From: Nematostella vectensis
Lineage: Eukaryota > Cnidaria > Anthozoa > Actiniaria > Edwardsiidae
Reading direction: 5' to 3'
DNA length: 64,000 nucleotides
Assembly (NCBI RefSeq): GCF_932526225.1
Contig: NC_064045.1
Span: 5,283,498 to 5,347,497 of the forward strand
Positions 1 to 9,170 of the stretch are shown piece by piece. The notes below the pieces were generated by a model. That model was given only the letters and a program-made list of their open reading frames with translations, made no database searches and was not told the DNA's origin. A program made the position numbers and the translations under genes. Within the stretch, counting starts at the first letter, position 1, and every line of letters starts with the position of its first letter.

Positions 1-234
1 GGAATCCACGGGAAAAGCCCAGATGGGATCCGGAACCCACATATTAGGATCCCAAATCCACAAACTAGGATCCGAAATCCAGAACCCTATTGGAGAACCT
101 GTCATGGGGCGACTTGGAAAACAGAAAAACACGTATTTGATTCGAAAACCTTTAAACATTTTTAAAAGTGTAGATTAGATGCGCCTCCTTGAATACTTGG
201 CATAGTTTTTTCACTTGGTTTTATCCTATTTCAG
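1..234. other. Left edge, intron of left cyclase gene
   Basis: Intron sequence upstream of the first visible exon of the left cyclase gene. Positions 1-95 hold a degenerate short repeat around GGATCC and AAATCCA. No upstream exon is seen; the exon carrying the first metal-binding Asp of the cyclase must lie left of the window. Confidence 0.5.
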
Positions 235-303
235 GTGGTCAGTTTACTTAACGATTTATACACGCTATTTGATGACATTATCAGGGAATATGACGTTTAC
301 AAG
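235..303 (+). CDS. Left cyclase gene, visible exon 1
   Basis: Cyclase exon encoding [20 protein letters not shown] then VYK, the dimer-interface helix of class III cyclases. Acceptor TTTCAG at 229-234, donor GTAAAT at 304. Length 69 nt, identical to the matching exon of the right gene. Confidence 0.92.
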
Positions 304-3300
304 GTAAATATCACTTGATATCCAATGTCCCTGACTCAATAACTAATATTTCAATCGTTTCCTAATCTTAAAAATATATTGTTACTTTATCCTATGTCGT
401 TGTATCAACCTTGCCTGCCTACTGGTCTGTGTTAAGCTGAACATGCCCGTCCCCCTATCTATTTTCTAGTTCATAACTAATGATTATGAAATAATAGAAA
501 GTCGCTCGTTTTTGCTGTGTCCCCTCTTCTTGAAAAAAACATTGCTGTTATTGAGCCGACCATTTTTCTTGGAAATGAAAAATATATGTTTTCAATTTAT
601 TCCATCCCCAGAATGGGGAATAAGTGTTGTGATATGTTATATAAATTGGCAACGCCGCTCATGTAAGCTGTCGCGCTTTTAAATGCATTTTGCTTTTTGA
701 ATATTGCTTTAGTGTCGCTGGTGCAAAAAAAAAAACAAAAAAACCCAGAAATTTCTATACATAGTGAATACAAAACAAACATAGAACCACTGCGGACACT
801 GGCCCTGTGGTACCATCCTCAGTGACAGTACTTACAGACTAACACACATAGAACCACTGAGGACGCCGGTCGTTAGGAATCTCTGTTCATTCTTTTTCTG
901 TGGTAGCATTCTTAGAGCTTAAATGTTTTTAAATAGCCAATTTTTTTATTAAACAAATGCACTGATAATGAGAAAGACCGCAGAAATAATGTCTCTTTTG
1001 CTAGTTAAAAGCCAGCTTTAAAGCAGCGTTTTTTTTATTATGGTCTTTGTGTGTTACAAGTGTGCGCGCAAAAGTTAAACTGGCTTTAGCTCCTTATAAG
1101 GCGTTGTCCAATGCCCTTATTTGGTTGTATTGTACTCTAGTGCGCTCCTTCTGCCCGGCAGGTGGAGACCATCGGAGATGCCTACATGGTGGTCAGCGGA
1201 CTTCCCATCAGAAATGGAAACCGTCACGCGGGCGAGATCGCCAAGATGGCGTTACACCTAATTGAGGCCGTCCAGACGGAGTTTATAGTGCGTTACAAGC
1301 CAACGTACAAGCTCAAGTTACGAGTGGGAATACACAGTGGTAAGTGACGATCCCTGAGGGATACCACAACAAGAGGACGACAATGCACTCTACAAGAGAG
1401 AAATATTTCTTTTAAATATATTTTTATTTTTAACACTGTAACATTATACAAACAATACTATGCTGCACTATTTCCCATTACAACATACCTCTCAAACTAA
1501 ACGGGAAAAAAAGAAAACAAAATTTTGATACAGAGAATGAAAGAAAAAGAAAAAGAGACAAAAAAACAAACAACGAAAGTAACATTTTAACTATACAAAT
1601 AATTCTAACAAATGTTCCTAAGAAAGCGGGAGAAGTCTTTGTCTCATAGACAGAGTTAGAGGACTGGGACGGATTGATAGAGCTAATCGATTAAAGCGAG
1701 TAGGCAGCGAAAAAGGACTGGGACGAGAAGACAGAGTAAGAGGAATAAAGCGAGGGTCGATTGGTATCCTAAAGATTCTAATTTCGCATGGATTTTGATT
1801 TCAGGGCCTGTAGTTGCTGGAGTTGTCGGAAATACAATGCCAAGATACTGTTTATTTGGCGATACTGTAAACACCGCTTCAAGAATGGAATCGAACGGGG
1901 AAGGTAGTTTTTATTGCTTGGTATTTTTTTTATATAAACTCTGTATCCCTTTCGAAAACAGATTTAATTGTACTGATAATGATCGTGTTTTCAATAGCCC
2001 TTAGAATACATATCAGCGAGGACACCAAACGGATACTGGATCAGTTGGGAGGCTTCGTCGTGGAGGGGAGGGGTGAAGTTTATCTCAAGGTGAGAAGACG
2101 ACAAAGAGACGGTGTTTTAGCGTGACTCAAAACAAGGAGTCTGTTTCTGATAGAAGACGGTGTTTTAGCGTGACTCAAAACAAGGAGTCTGTTTCTGATA
2201 GAAGACGGTGTTTTAGCGTGACTCAAAACAAGGAGTCTGTTTCTGATAGAAGACGGTGTTTTAGCGTGACTCAAAACAAGGAGTCTGTTTCTGATAGAAG
2301 ACTTGCGCTAAGAAATCACGTGACTGTTTGGGTGGCAAACTAGCGCGCGCTCAGGCTTTTAGCGGCAAAATAACAACAACAAAAAAAGCAACTTATTCAG
2401 CGCTTACAGATAAAGAGAGTTTTATATTTTCAGGAAAATGGCTTATTTTCATTTGAAGATTTTATTTATTCGACGGGCGTTGTCATTTCTGTGTTTATTT
2501 TTGCATGCTTGAATTTGCCATCGCAAATGTCACATGATCCCTTAGCGCAAGTTCCATAATATTCTGAATTAGCATCAAAGCGTTCAGGCGCGTAGCCCCG
2601 ATTTGCTACAGCGAATGCGCAGGAGCTTAAGTTCTATAAGAGAGTGTAATACATTGATTTAGGCTCCAAACCATATCTTTGCTTATTTATAAATATGAGG
2701 CACGGCTGCTTGTGTCGCTATCGATGACGTTTATAAATAACTATATCTTTGAACTCGAACTTAACAAAGCTACATATGCATACATTCAAATTTCTGACGA
2801 TGTCTTTTGCATATTTCTTGCCGTCTTAAATCTTTGCTGAATGCTCGATGCCTGGTTACCTAAGCGTTTCTATAAGTTAAATACATAATTACATATAACC
2901 TCGAGTTATATACTCATCCTATCATTATTCACTAAACAAACAAATATATACGATTTACGATGTTTCCGTATTTTGCGGGTAAGGAAAGTAAACAGGAAAA
3001 ACTCATTATATTAAGCTTACAATATTGGCGGTCTTTGCTTACTCTTCGGACTATGATTAAAAAAAAAAAAAAAAGAATCACAGTCCGAAGAGCAGGCAAA
3101 GGATTGCCAGTAAGGTTATGCCGATACCACGCCTAATACTAGCAGTCCAACTATAAACTGAGCTACAAATTAGCAGGGGTAAAGCTGATCTTAACACCGG
3201 CCAGTTCATAGCTCAATTGTGAATCATCTAGCGGGCATGGACTCGTCTCGTCGCTGAATCCGTTGCAGCAAACAAACCACCTGATGTAACAAGCAGCACT

Positions 3301-6300
3301 TTGTAGGATGTCGAACTCCAAATCTCTCAATTGATTCTGGTCACGAATATGGACACAGAAAAGACTCCGGTATTGCGATGTCAAAAAACCGGAAGCTTTT
3401 CTATTTTCATAGGCGGGCCCGTACATGTCGTGTGTTTTTTTCTTTTCCTTTTCCGACTCGTCTCGAAGCTGAAGTCGTTGCAGCAAACCAATTCATCTGA
3501 TGTAACAAACAACACTTTGAGGATGTTGAACCCCTGAAAATTGGCCTTAGGACCTCTAAATCCATTTCGTGTCGCCACTATGAAAACCGAGAACGATCCG
3601 GTCATGCGATATCTCAAAGCTGGATGTTTTTTTTTATTTTCATAGGCGGTCCCGTGCGAGTTGTTTGTTGTCGTTTTAGCAGAGTCAGCAACACACCTTC
3701 ATAAATCATCAATGTACGACATAAGTAGTGCAAGGATGATTTATAAGGGTGTGTCGTCATTGTAAATACCTCTCCGCTTGCAAAAGAACGGCTGCAAACT
3801 AAATCAAAACACGTTAGTTTTGAAAGACATTCAAACAAAATTGAGAAACAAGCCCCATATTTAGAATATAACAATATTTGTTTATTTTTAGTGGATATTT
3901 GTGACCGTAATTAAAGTTTTTGAATAGGTTTTAATTTCGGGAATCGGCTTATTATTTTATTATCCCAAAAGGCCTATTGAAAATCTTCTGGTTGTTGTCA
4001 ATGTGTCCTTGCGAAATTTAATGAAATGAAACAAAATGGAACTTTCCTCTAAGATATTTCGTATTTTTGGGCAAATACTGTGACTGAAATGAAACGAAAA
4101 AAGGTGACTCTTGTTTAAAAGGTGACTAACCGGAATAATCTTCGGCGATGTCTTGTACTGACGGTGGGTATTTCTTCTATGGTCTTTTCTCTTTGACCAT
4201 CACCTAAAATTACAACAACACCAAAATTACCAAAAGGTTAAGAAGTTTTAAAGAAACACCACTTGTACAACTTTCTCACAAAACGATGCTACATACCTCG
4301 GCACTGAGCCGCAGCGGGTACTCGATGTAGTTTTGTAGCCACAGCGTTCTGCTGATCCGCCGCGTCCTGCTATTACAAACTCTCGATATAGTTTTGGAAT
4401 AACAGAACGCTGCGGCTCCTGCTGCACAGACTGCTAGACCGAAAGGAACATTTGGATTTTTGCAAATATTATACGCCGTATAATGTTCTTGAAGCGGAAA
4501 CAAAATAGAGCTATTAATGGGATGGCTTCATTTTGTTTCTGTTGCAAGAACTCTGTTTGATATGTTTATTATGACGTGATTGAGATCAATTTGAAATGCT
4601 TATTATGATGTCAACAATACGTTATCATGCTCGGGCAAACACCAAAATTAATCGATTCCAGGACATTTACATAGAAATAACATGTCATAAACCGAAACCC
4701 GAAAACATTGAAACCGAGTAGTTTTTTTTATGTGAGACTTTTGGAATTATCGAACATTTTTATCTATCAAGAGCCTTTTTCTAGCGCGAGCATTGCTGCA
4801 TGGCCAAGAATAACAAGAGTGGAGGCGCGCGCGCAATGGGCAATTTGTTTGGGACAAAAGACAAAAATGCTCTTTTTTTTATCGATTTTCGGTTTCTTTG
4901 TAACTATTTCAAAGTTGACATCCCCTTTCCCTTGTCGAACAAACTCCGCTGTCGCCAAAACGTCAACCTTTAGGGACCTAACGCAAAGATGACGGCATCA
5001 AGAACGGCTCGCGCGCACACGAATTGCTCATCGGCGTTGTCGATCGCGATGGCAAAACTACAACGGCGTTTTTCTTTTTTTTACGTTCTACACGCGCCAT
5101 AAGGAACGTCAACGGTCGTTTTGGGATATGCGCTAGCGCGCGCGCTGTTTTTGATGCCGTCGCCCTAGCGTAAGGTCTCAATTGATCGGTGGGAGAGGGG
5201 AGGGGAAGTGGGAAAACACTTTGTGAATGCCTAAGTCCAAAAGTAAAATATCCTTGATTAGACACCTGTAGGAAGAATACGGTAAAGATGGATAAGTACT
5301 CATATTACAACTCTGGCGTGCTTTCAACTACGATATTTCATTCTCATGATGAATATTTTAACGAACGAATATGTTTTCTAGCCTTCTCTCGGAAAACTCT
5401 TGGCTTGTTAGAAGTTACCTTTTGTGTTTTTAGGTCAGAATAGTATTAACGAACCACATATAAATTATTGTTTTTGTGCGCCCTGAAGGCCTTGGGCGAC
5501 GTATATTCTATTCTATATTTCTATACCTGGAGCTCCGCGGCACCTGTTTACTGCTAAACGTTTGGCGATTCTTGGACAAAAATATATTTTCTATGTGCTA
5601 AAGTGCGTTTCCCCTAGCTATGCGCCAGTGGCCATTTGATGATGATTCTGATAGTCATTTATGCCTCATGACTTTAAAAAAAACATAGCAGCCACATCTT
5701 TGTTATGGGTTTCATTTAAGATGGGAGGCACATAATGTGTTTTTAAATCTTAAAAGATTGCACATGAAATGTTAAATATGCTGCAAATAATATGTTGCTT
5801 TTCCTCGGTTTGCAGGGAAAGGGGAATATGCACACTTATTGGCTGGTGGATATCAAGGACAAGAAACCTTTCCCAAAACGCAAACCGAGGCTCGGCTCCA
5901 ACTCTGTGGATTCACCGTTGCTAAGGTAAACAGAAAATGTCGAATTTCTTGGTGTGAGGGTAAGAGGGTCGTGCCCAAAAGAGGGTGTACCTAGGTGTGA
6001 GTTGGACCTATGGTAAGGGGGAAGGTTAGACTTCTGTCCGACTACACATTGACAATATAATTATTTCCCTCCTCAGCCTTCCTGGTTTCTCCAAAGCAGC
6101 CTTCGGCTCCAATTCGTCACTCGGAATCAAGCGCTCGCCATCTGTTCGGCGTAGCTTCAAGGCTCCGATCTCTGGATCGCCTATTCTACGGCGATGGCAC
6201 CGATTTGAAGACGAGATTGACAAGGAGCAGACGACGCGACTTTGGAACGAAAAAGAAGAAAATTCAAGGTAGAGAATCCGTAAACTTTACAAGGTCAGGG

Positions 6301-7048
6301 GCTCATAAGTAGGGGCAATCAACTTCCCCTATTCTGGTATCATATAGGTGGCGTTTCTTAGGATCAGGCTATTTTTAGACGCGCGGATAAGCCAATCAGA
6401 TTCCACATTTGTGTTAACGTTTTGGCTGAGCTCAACTGCACGCGCAGTTGACTTTTGTTGCTCTCTTCTTTTATATTACGAATAGCTCGCAATTCTTTTG
6501 GTAAACAAACAGAACCGACGGCTGATGGATAAAAAATATTCTTCCTAACTGCAATTTGCGCGTCCAGCCTCACGTCGCTCGCGCGCGCGACCAACATCGA
6601 CGTGACTGAGACCCTGTCCCCACGTATCCGTTTTCGTTTGAAAACGCAACCTTTTTGTTCCGTTTTCAAAAAGATCCGCGTCCACACGAAGCGTTTTCAT
6701 TTTGATACGACCAGTCCCCACGGAAACGTAATCAACTAGGCGTCCTGGCGTCGTGGATGTATATCACCTTGGCTCTAATCGAAACGGAGAGTTAAATAGA
6801 GGAGGGCATCTGTACAACAGATGCTAGGTACTATACGGGTCACTCATGTGAGAGTTCATGTCCCTGTGATACGCTACCACATGAGAGCGCTATACAAACT
6901 TTCAATTTAAGGTCATAGTTGGTACTATTTTCCATGTTTTAGGCACGACTTCAGTCCGCGTACTTCAAGCGGCCATCAAGAGTTGGAGTCCAGCAGCGTG
7001 ACCTTTAATGACGTCACGGCCACATTTCCCGGACAAACACGAGTGTGA
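235..7048 (+). CDS. Receptor-type guanylate cyclase, C-terminal part (left gene)
   Basis: Makes cGMP from GTP at the cytoplasmic face of the membrane. Seven exons are visible (235-303, 1162-1339, 1805-1903, 1998-2089, 5816-5925, 6077-6268, 6943-7048); they join in frame at GT-AG introns into 281 codons plus a stop. They encode most of a class III cyclase domain: [15 protein letters not shown] with the second metal Asp and the Glu that reads guanine, then [17 protein letters not shown] with the guanine-reading Cys and the Asn and Arg of the transition state. A Ser-rich basic tail of about 135 residues follows and ends GQTRV. The ligand-binding, membrane and kinase-homology parts and the first metal Asp lie outside the window, so the receptor class is inferred from closeness to the right gene. 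Exons match those of the right gene in length (69, 178 versus 175, 99 and 92 nt). Confidence 0.93.
304..1161 (+). other. Intron of left gene, nothing recognised
   Basis: 858-bp AT-rich intron. A short motif (ATAGAACCACTG-GGAC) occurs twice, near 783 and 849. No gene or mobile element is recognised. Confidence 0.6.
1162..1339 (+). CDS. Left cyclase gene, visible exon 2
   Basis: Encodes [20 protein letters not shown] and onward to GIHS plus one base of a Gly codon. Holds the second metal Asp (GDAYM) and the guanine-selecting Glu. Acceptor GGCAG before 1162, donor GTAAGT at 1340. Confidence 0.94.
1805..1903 (+). CDS. Left cyclase gene, visible exon 3
   Basis: Encodes [20 protein letters not shown] then [13 protein letters not shown]. 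Carries the Cys that pairs with guanine and the Asn/Arg catalytic pair. 99 nt, the same as the right gene. Acceptor TTTCAG, donor GTAGTT. Confidence 0.95.
1998..2089 (+). CDS. Left cyclase gene, visible exon 4
   Basis: Encodes [19 protein letters not shown] and then a region ending VYLK, the end of the cyclase core. 92 nt, the same as the right gene. Donor GTGAGA at 2090 lies only 19 bp from the start of a 48-bp tandem repeat. Confidence 0.94.
2109..2300. repeat. Minisatellite, four 48-bp units
   Basis: Four near-identical 48-bp units starting at 2109, 2157, 2205 and 2253, directly after the donor of visible exon 4. Because 48 is a multiple of three, reading frames stay open on both strands and look like repeat proteins (units around [12 protein letters not shown]); this is a by-product of the period and not evidence of coding. 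Confidence 0.95.
2301..2552. mobile_element. MITE family A, copy 1
   Basis: About 252-bp non-coding element with terminal inverted repeats: left end ACTTGCGCTAAGAAATCACG, right end the reverse complement of AACTTGCGCTAAGGGATCAT. No transposase. A second copy lies at 14781-14998. Superfamily not assigned. Confidence 0.8.
3027..3108. repeat. Hairpin with arms of about 33 bp
   Basis: Inverted repeat: GGCGGTCTTTGCTTACTCTT continuing to TATGATT, an A-rich loop of 14 or more bases, then the complementary arm ending GGATTGCC. Arms differ at a few places. Could be a very short foldback element. Confidence 0.75.
3239..3676. repeat. Diverged tandem duplication, two units of about 215 bp
   Basis: Unit 1 from 3239 and unit 2 from about 3454 share ACTCGTCTCG, GTTGCAGCAAAC, TGATGTAACAA and TTTTCATAGGCGG in the same order. 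Short frames run across both units but none is conserved between them, so I do not call a gene. Confidence 0.7.
4973..5179. mobile_element. MITE family B, copy 1
   Basis: About 207-bp foldback element. Left end GGGACCTAACGCAAAGATGA then CGGCATCAAGAACGGC; right end, as reverse complement, GAGACCTTACGCTAGGGCGA then CGGCATCAAAAACAGC. Internal part is rich in CGCGCG. A related, shorter copy is at 10200-10326. Confidence 0.75.
5816..5925 (+). CDS. Left cyclase gene, visible exon 5
   Basis: Encodes [20 protein letters not shown] and a basic stretch. GKG..TYWL is the conserved end of the receptor cyclase domain. Acceptor TTGCAG before 5816, donor GTAAAC at 5926; leaves two bases of an AGC codon. 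Confidence 0.93.
6077..6268 (+). CDS. Left cyclase gene, visible exon 6 (tail)
   Basis: Encodes a cytoplasmic tail rich in Ser and Arg ([20 protein letters not shown], then three SP sites and an acidic DEIDKE segment). No known domain. Acceptor CCTCAG, donor GTAGAG; reading frame runs without a break from the cyclase core. Confidence 0.85.
6608..6735. mobile_element. MITE family C, partial copy
   Basis: One end of the element that is complete at 18289-18634: GTTTGAAAACGCAACC, then CGTTTTCAAAAAGATCCG and GTCCACACGAA. The other half is not clear here. Lies in the last intron of the left gene. Confidence 0.6.
6943..7048 (+). CDS. Left cyclase gene, last exon
   Basis: Encodes [20 protein letters not shown] and ends FPGQTRV followed by TGA at 7046-7048. 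The last four residues QTRV fit the class I PDZ-ligand pattern (S/T-x-V). Acceptor TTTTAG before 6943. Confidence 0.88.
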
Positions 7049-7138
7049 TTGAGTGACATTAAATGTCTAACGACTTCCTGTGCAAAACTGATACCGGTTT
7101 CGTGACATCAATACATCAATGCTGCGTTATCTCAAGAG

Positions 7139-7144
7139 AATAAA
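7139..7144 (+). promoter_or_regulatory. Poly(A) signal of left gene
   Basis: AATAAA 91 bp after the stop codon; a normal position for a short 3' UTR. Confidence 0.7.
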
Positions 7145-7540
7145 GTTTTCAACGTTTAACACCACCGAAAAGCGTTGCTCTTGATTACATAGAAAGGCTT
7201 GACAAAAACGCCCCGTGACAAAAGGAAGATAGCGTGACGCTACGGTATGTGGAATGCATAAACTTTCGTCGTATCAGAATAGCAGTCGATGCCTCTTAAG
7301 GTGTAACTACTCGTGACATGTAACCTTCAAAATTGCGTGACACCAAGAATGGACCACTGTGACCTCAAAATGTCACGTTACATTTACTGCGGTGTAAGGA
7401 ATGATGAGAGAGAGGAGGGACGATTTATCAATGATATGTCAGGGGGGAGGGACGATATACTTATCAAAGATAAGAAAGGGGGAGGGGTGATACAATGAAG
7501 TGAGATCATGACGACCCAAATATCATAACAGACTAGGGTC

Positions 7541-7632
7541 TTTAGCACATATTGGTAAGGAGAAAACTCGAGTTGATCATATCTGTTTTAGCACATACTA
7601 GTAAGGAGAAAACTCGAGTTGATCATATATGT
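7541..7632. repeat. Two 46-bp direct repeats
   Basis: Two units beginning TTTAGCACATA and containing AAACTCGAGTTGATCATAT, differing at a few bases. Confidence 0.9.
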
Positions 7633-7836
7633 TTTGACATTCAGCTACTCGTATCTATTTACACATTCATCGGAGTCGATTTATTATTTATTGCAAATTA
7701 GACTTGGATATTTTGGAAGTTGAAAATATAACAGATTCCGCCTTCCTTCGAGAAATTTAAAAATCAGAACTTTAGATTCATACACATAACGTTTTTATGG
7801 AGTTAAATGTCTGATGTATGAACAGCTGCTTCTGAA

Positions 7837-8091
7837 TTAAAGCCGCATTGTCATCAGTTTACTTCCGGTCGATTACCTAACAATATCCGATGTTTTTTTA
7901 ACGGAAAACACGAAAACTATTTCAAAATATAGAAAGCAGTGTGTCTATTGGAAGTTTCTTTGAGGATGTGATTGATAATTTAGAGCGGATGGCCTGTTAA
8001 ATATTTCGGATTCGAATAGATTCTTTTGTCTTTTAACGGCTGAGGTTTTCGTCGGACCTCCGGATGTAAACTGGTGACAATGCGGCTTTAA
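7837..8091. mobile_element. MITE flanked by TTAA target copies
   Basis: 247-bp element between TTAA at 7837-7840 and TTAA at 8088-8091. Terminal inverted repeats AGCCGCATTGTCATCAGTTT at the left and the complement of AGCCGCATTGTCACCAGTTT at the right, about 30 bp long. A TTAA duplication is typical of piggyBac-type elements; no transposase is present. Confidence 0.88.
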
Positions 8092-8600
8092 GAACAAGAT
8101 ATCAGGATTGAAAATGAGTTCTAAATGTGTGTGGGTGGATGGTAAGCTTTGAAACTCTCTTCAAATATTTATATACGTTCAGCTGCCATATTTTTTTCGC
8201 GCCGTAATTAAATCATCAAGAGCATATTAATATTTGCCTTGTTTGCAAATTTTCGCCAAATACTGTAAATAATGTAAATAAGACGTTACGCTGAGCTGTA
8301 CGATGTTCTCTCAATAAAGAAGTTCTATATCTTCTATTTTACATAATTTGGTTAAACTTATTAAAAAGCCATAAACATTTCTGAAGAAGGGCTGACGGTC
8401 CAAACGTTATTGATAGAAGGAGAGAAGGACAATATATATCCGGCCAATATGGGTGGACTAAAGGTTGTCGTGTTCTCCAATTCCCCTTGCACATTGTTAA
8501 GTAGAACCCCGCTAACTCCAGCTTCGATAACATCCCTGTTAACTCGAGTTCAGAGTTCTGGAGTGACTGTCAAAAAACGAGGTTAGATTCCCCCATTGTT

Positions 8601-8606
8601 TTTATT
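8601..8606 (-). promoter_or_regulatory. Possible poly(A) signal of right gene
   Basis: TTTATT on the + strand reads AATAAA on the - strand, about 430 bp after the stop. A second AATAAA overlaps the stop codon itself (9035-9040), which would give an unusually short 3' UTR. Which one is used cannot be told. Confidence 0.3.
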
Positions 8607-9038
8607 TTCTCATAAATTTTTTACTATATATTTTTTACTCTGCGACTTATGTACAATCTGTTAGATCCCTCTGATAATGCAATGCTTACCACCATGTCTT
8701 AACCTTTAAACTATGTACAATTTAAATACTGATGAATGCTGCGGTCCGTTTAGGCTTGGATCAACGTCCCTTGTTTTTGTGAAGGACGATGACAGCCATC
8801 GATAGCCTCGTTTTGGTGACCAGCAGTTGTTCTTTCAAATGCGCGGATCATGTGCGCGGTTTTGCTATCGCATATAATTTGGTTCTTTTTGACCCAATTA
8901 CCGTTCTCCTCACAAATAGTTGTATTGTTAGGGATAGGTATACATATTTGGTGTGCCCGCACCTCGTGATGATAGTCTTTCCTCTTTGACAACATCACAT
9001 AATGCCACTTGGAGAGTTTATATGTCACAAGTATTTTA

Positions 9039-9170
9039 TTATAATAACTTGACGCTGGAGTATATGTCAGGCTTTGATAGCTTTGGCAGCATTTTCTTGA
9101 CAAGTCTCCAATGAGACCGCTGTGCGAGATCTGAGCCCACGAGCCAGTACGTGATCCATGTACCCTTACC
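9039..9170 (-). CDS. Right cyclase gene, last exon (exon 21)
   Basis: Encodes [20 protein letters not shown] and a basic tail ending SSVKLL, stop TAA at 9041-9039. Acceptor TTACAG. GKG..TYWL marks the end of the cyclase domain. The 32-residue tail is unlike the long tail of the left gene. Confidence 0.9.
   Translation of the reverse strand, partial: GKGTWITYWLVGSDLAQRSHWRLVKKMLPKLSKPDIYSSVKLL

Larger units (their letters stand above)
2090..5815 (+). other. Large repeat-filled intron of left gene
   Basis: 3.7-kb intron. It holds a 4 x 48-bp tandem repeat (2109-2300), a MITE (2301-2552), a perfect-looking hairpin (3027-3108), a diverged tandem duplication (3239-3676) and another MITE (4973-5179). 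A 75-codon reading frame on the - strand at 4276-4503 has no recognised domain and is probably chance. The rest is AT-rich without clear content. Confidence 0.7.
7145..9038. other. Region between the two convergent cyclase genes
   Basis: 1.9 kb between the 3' ends. It holds a 2 x 46-bp tandem repeat (7541-7632) and a TTAA-flanked MITE (7837-8091). A 165-codon frame on the - strand (8750-9247) overlaps the true last exon of the right gene in another frame and is rejected as a gene. No other gene is supported. Confidence 0.65.

Noticed and set aside
2122-2343. Repeat protein with [12 protein letters not shown] units
   Set aside because: Product of a 48-bp minisatellite whose period is a multiple of three; open on both strands, no gene context.
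3331-3617. Short overlapping frames on both strands in the 3239-3676 duplication
   Set aside because: The two units do not keep the same frame or residues, so coding is not supported.
4276-4503. 75-codon - strand frame with a small-residue hydrophobic part
   Set aside because: Intronic, with no start context, splice sites or known domain that I can support.
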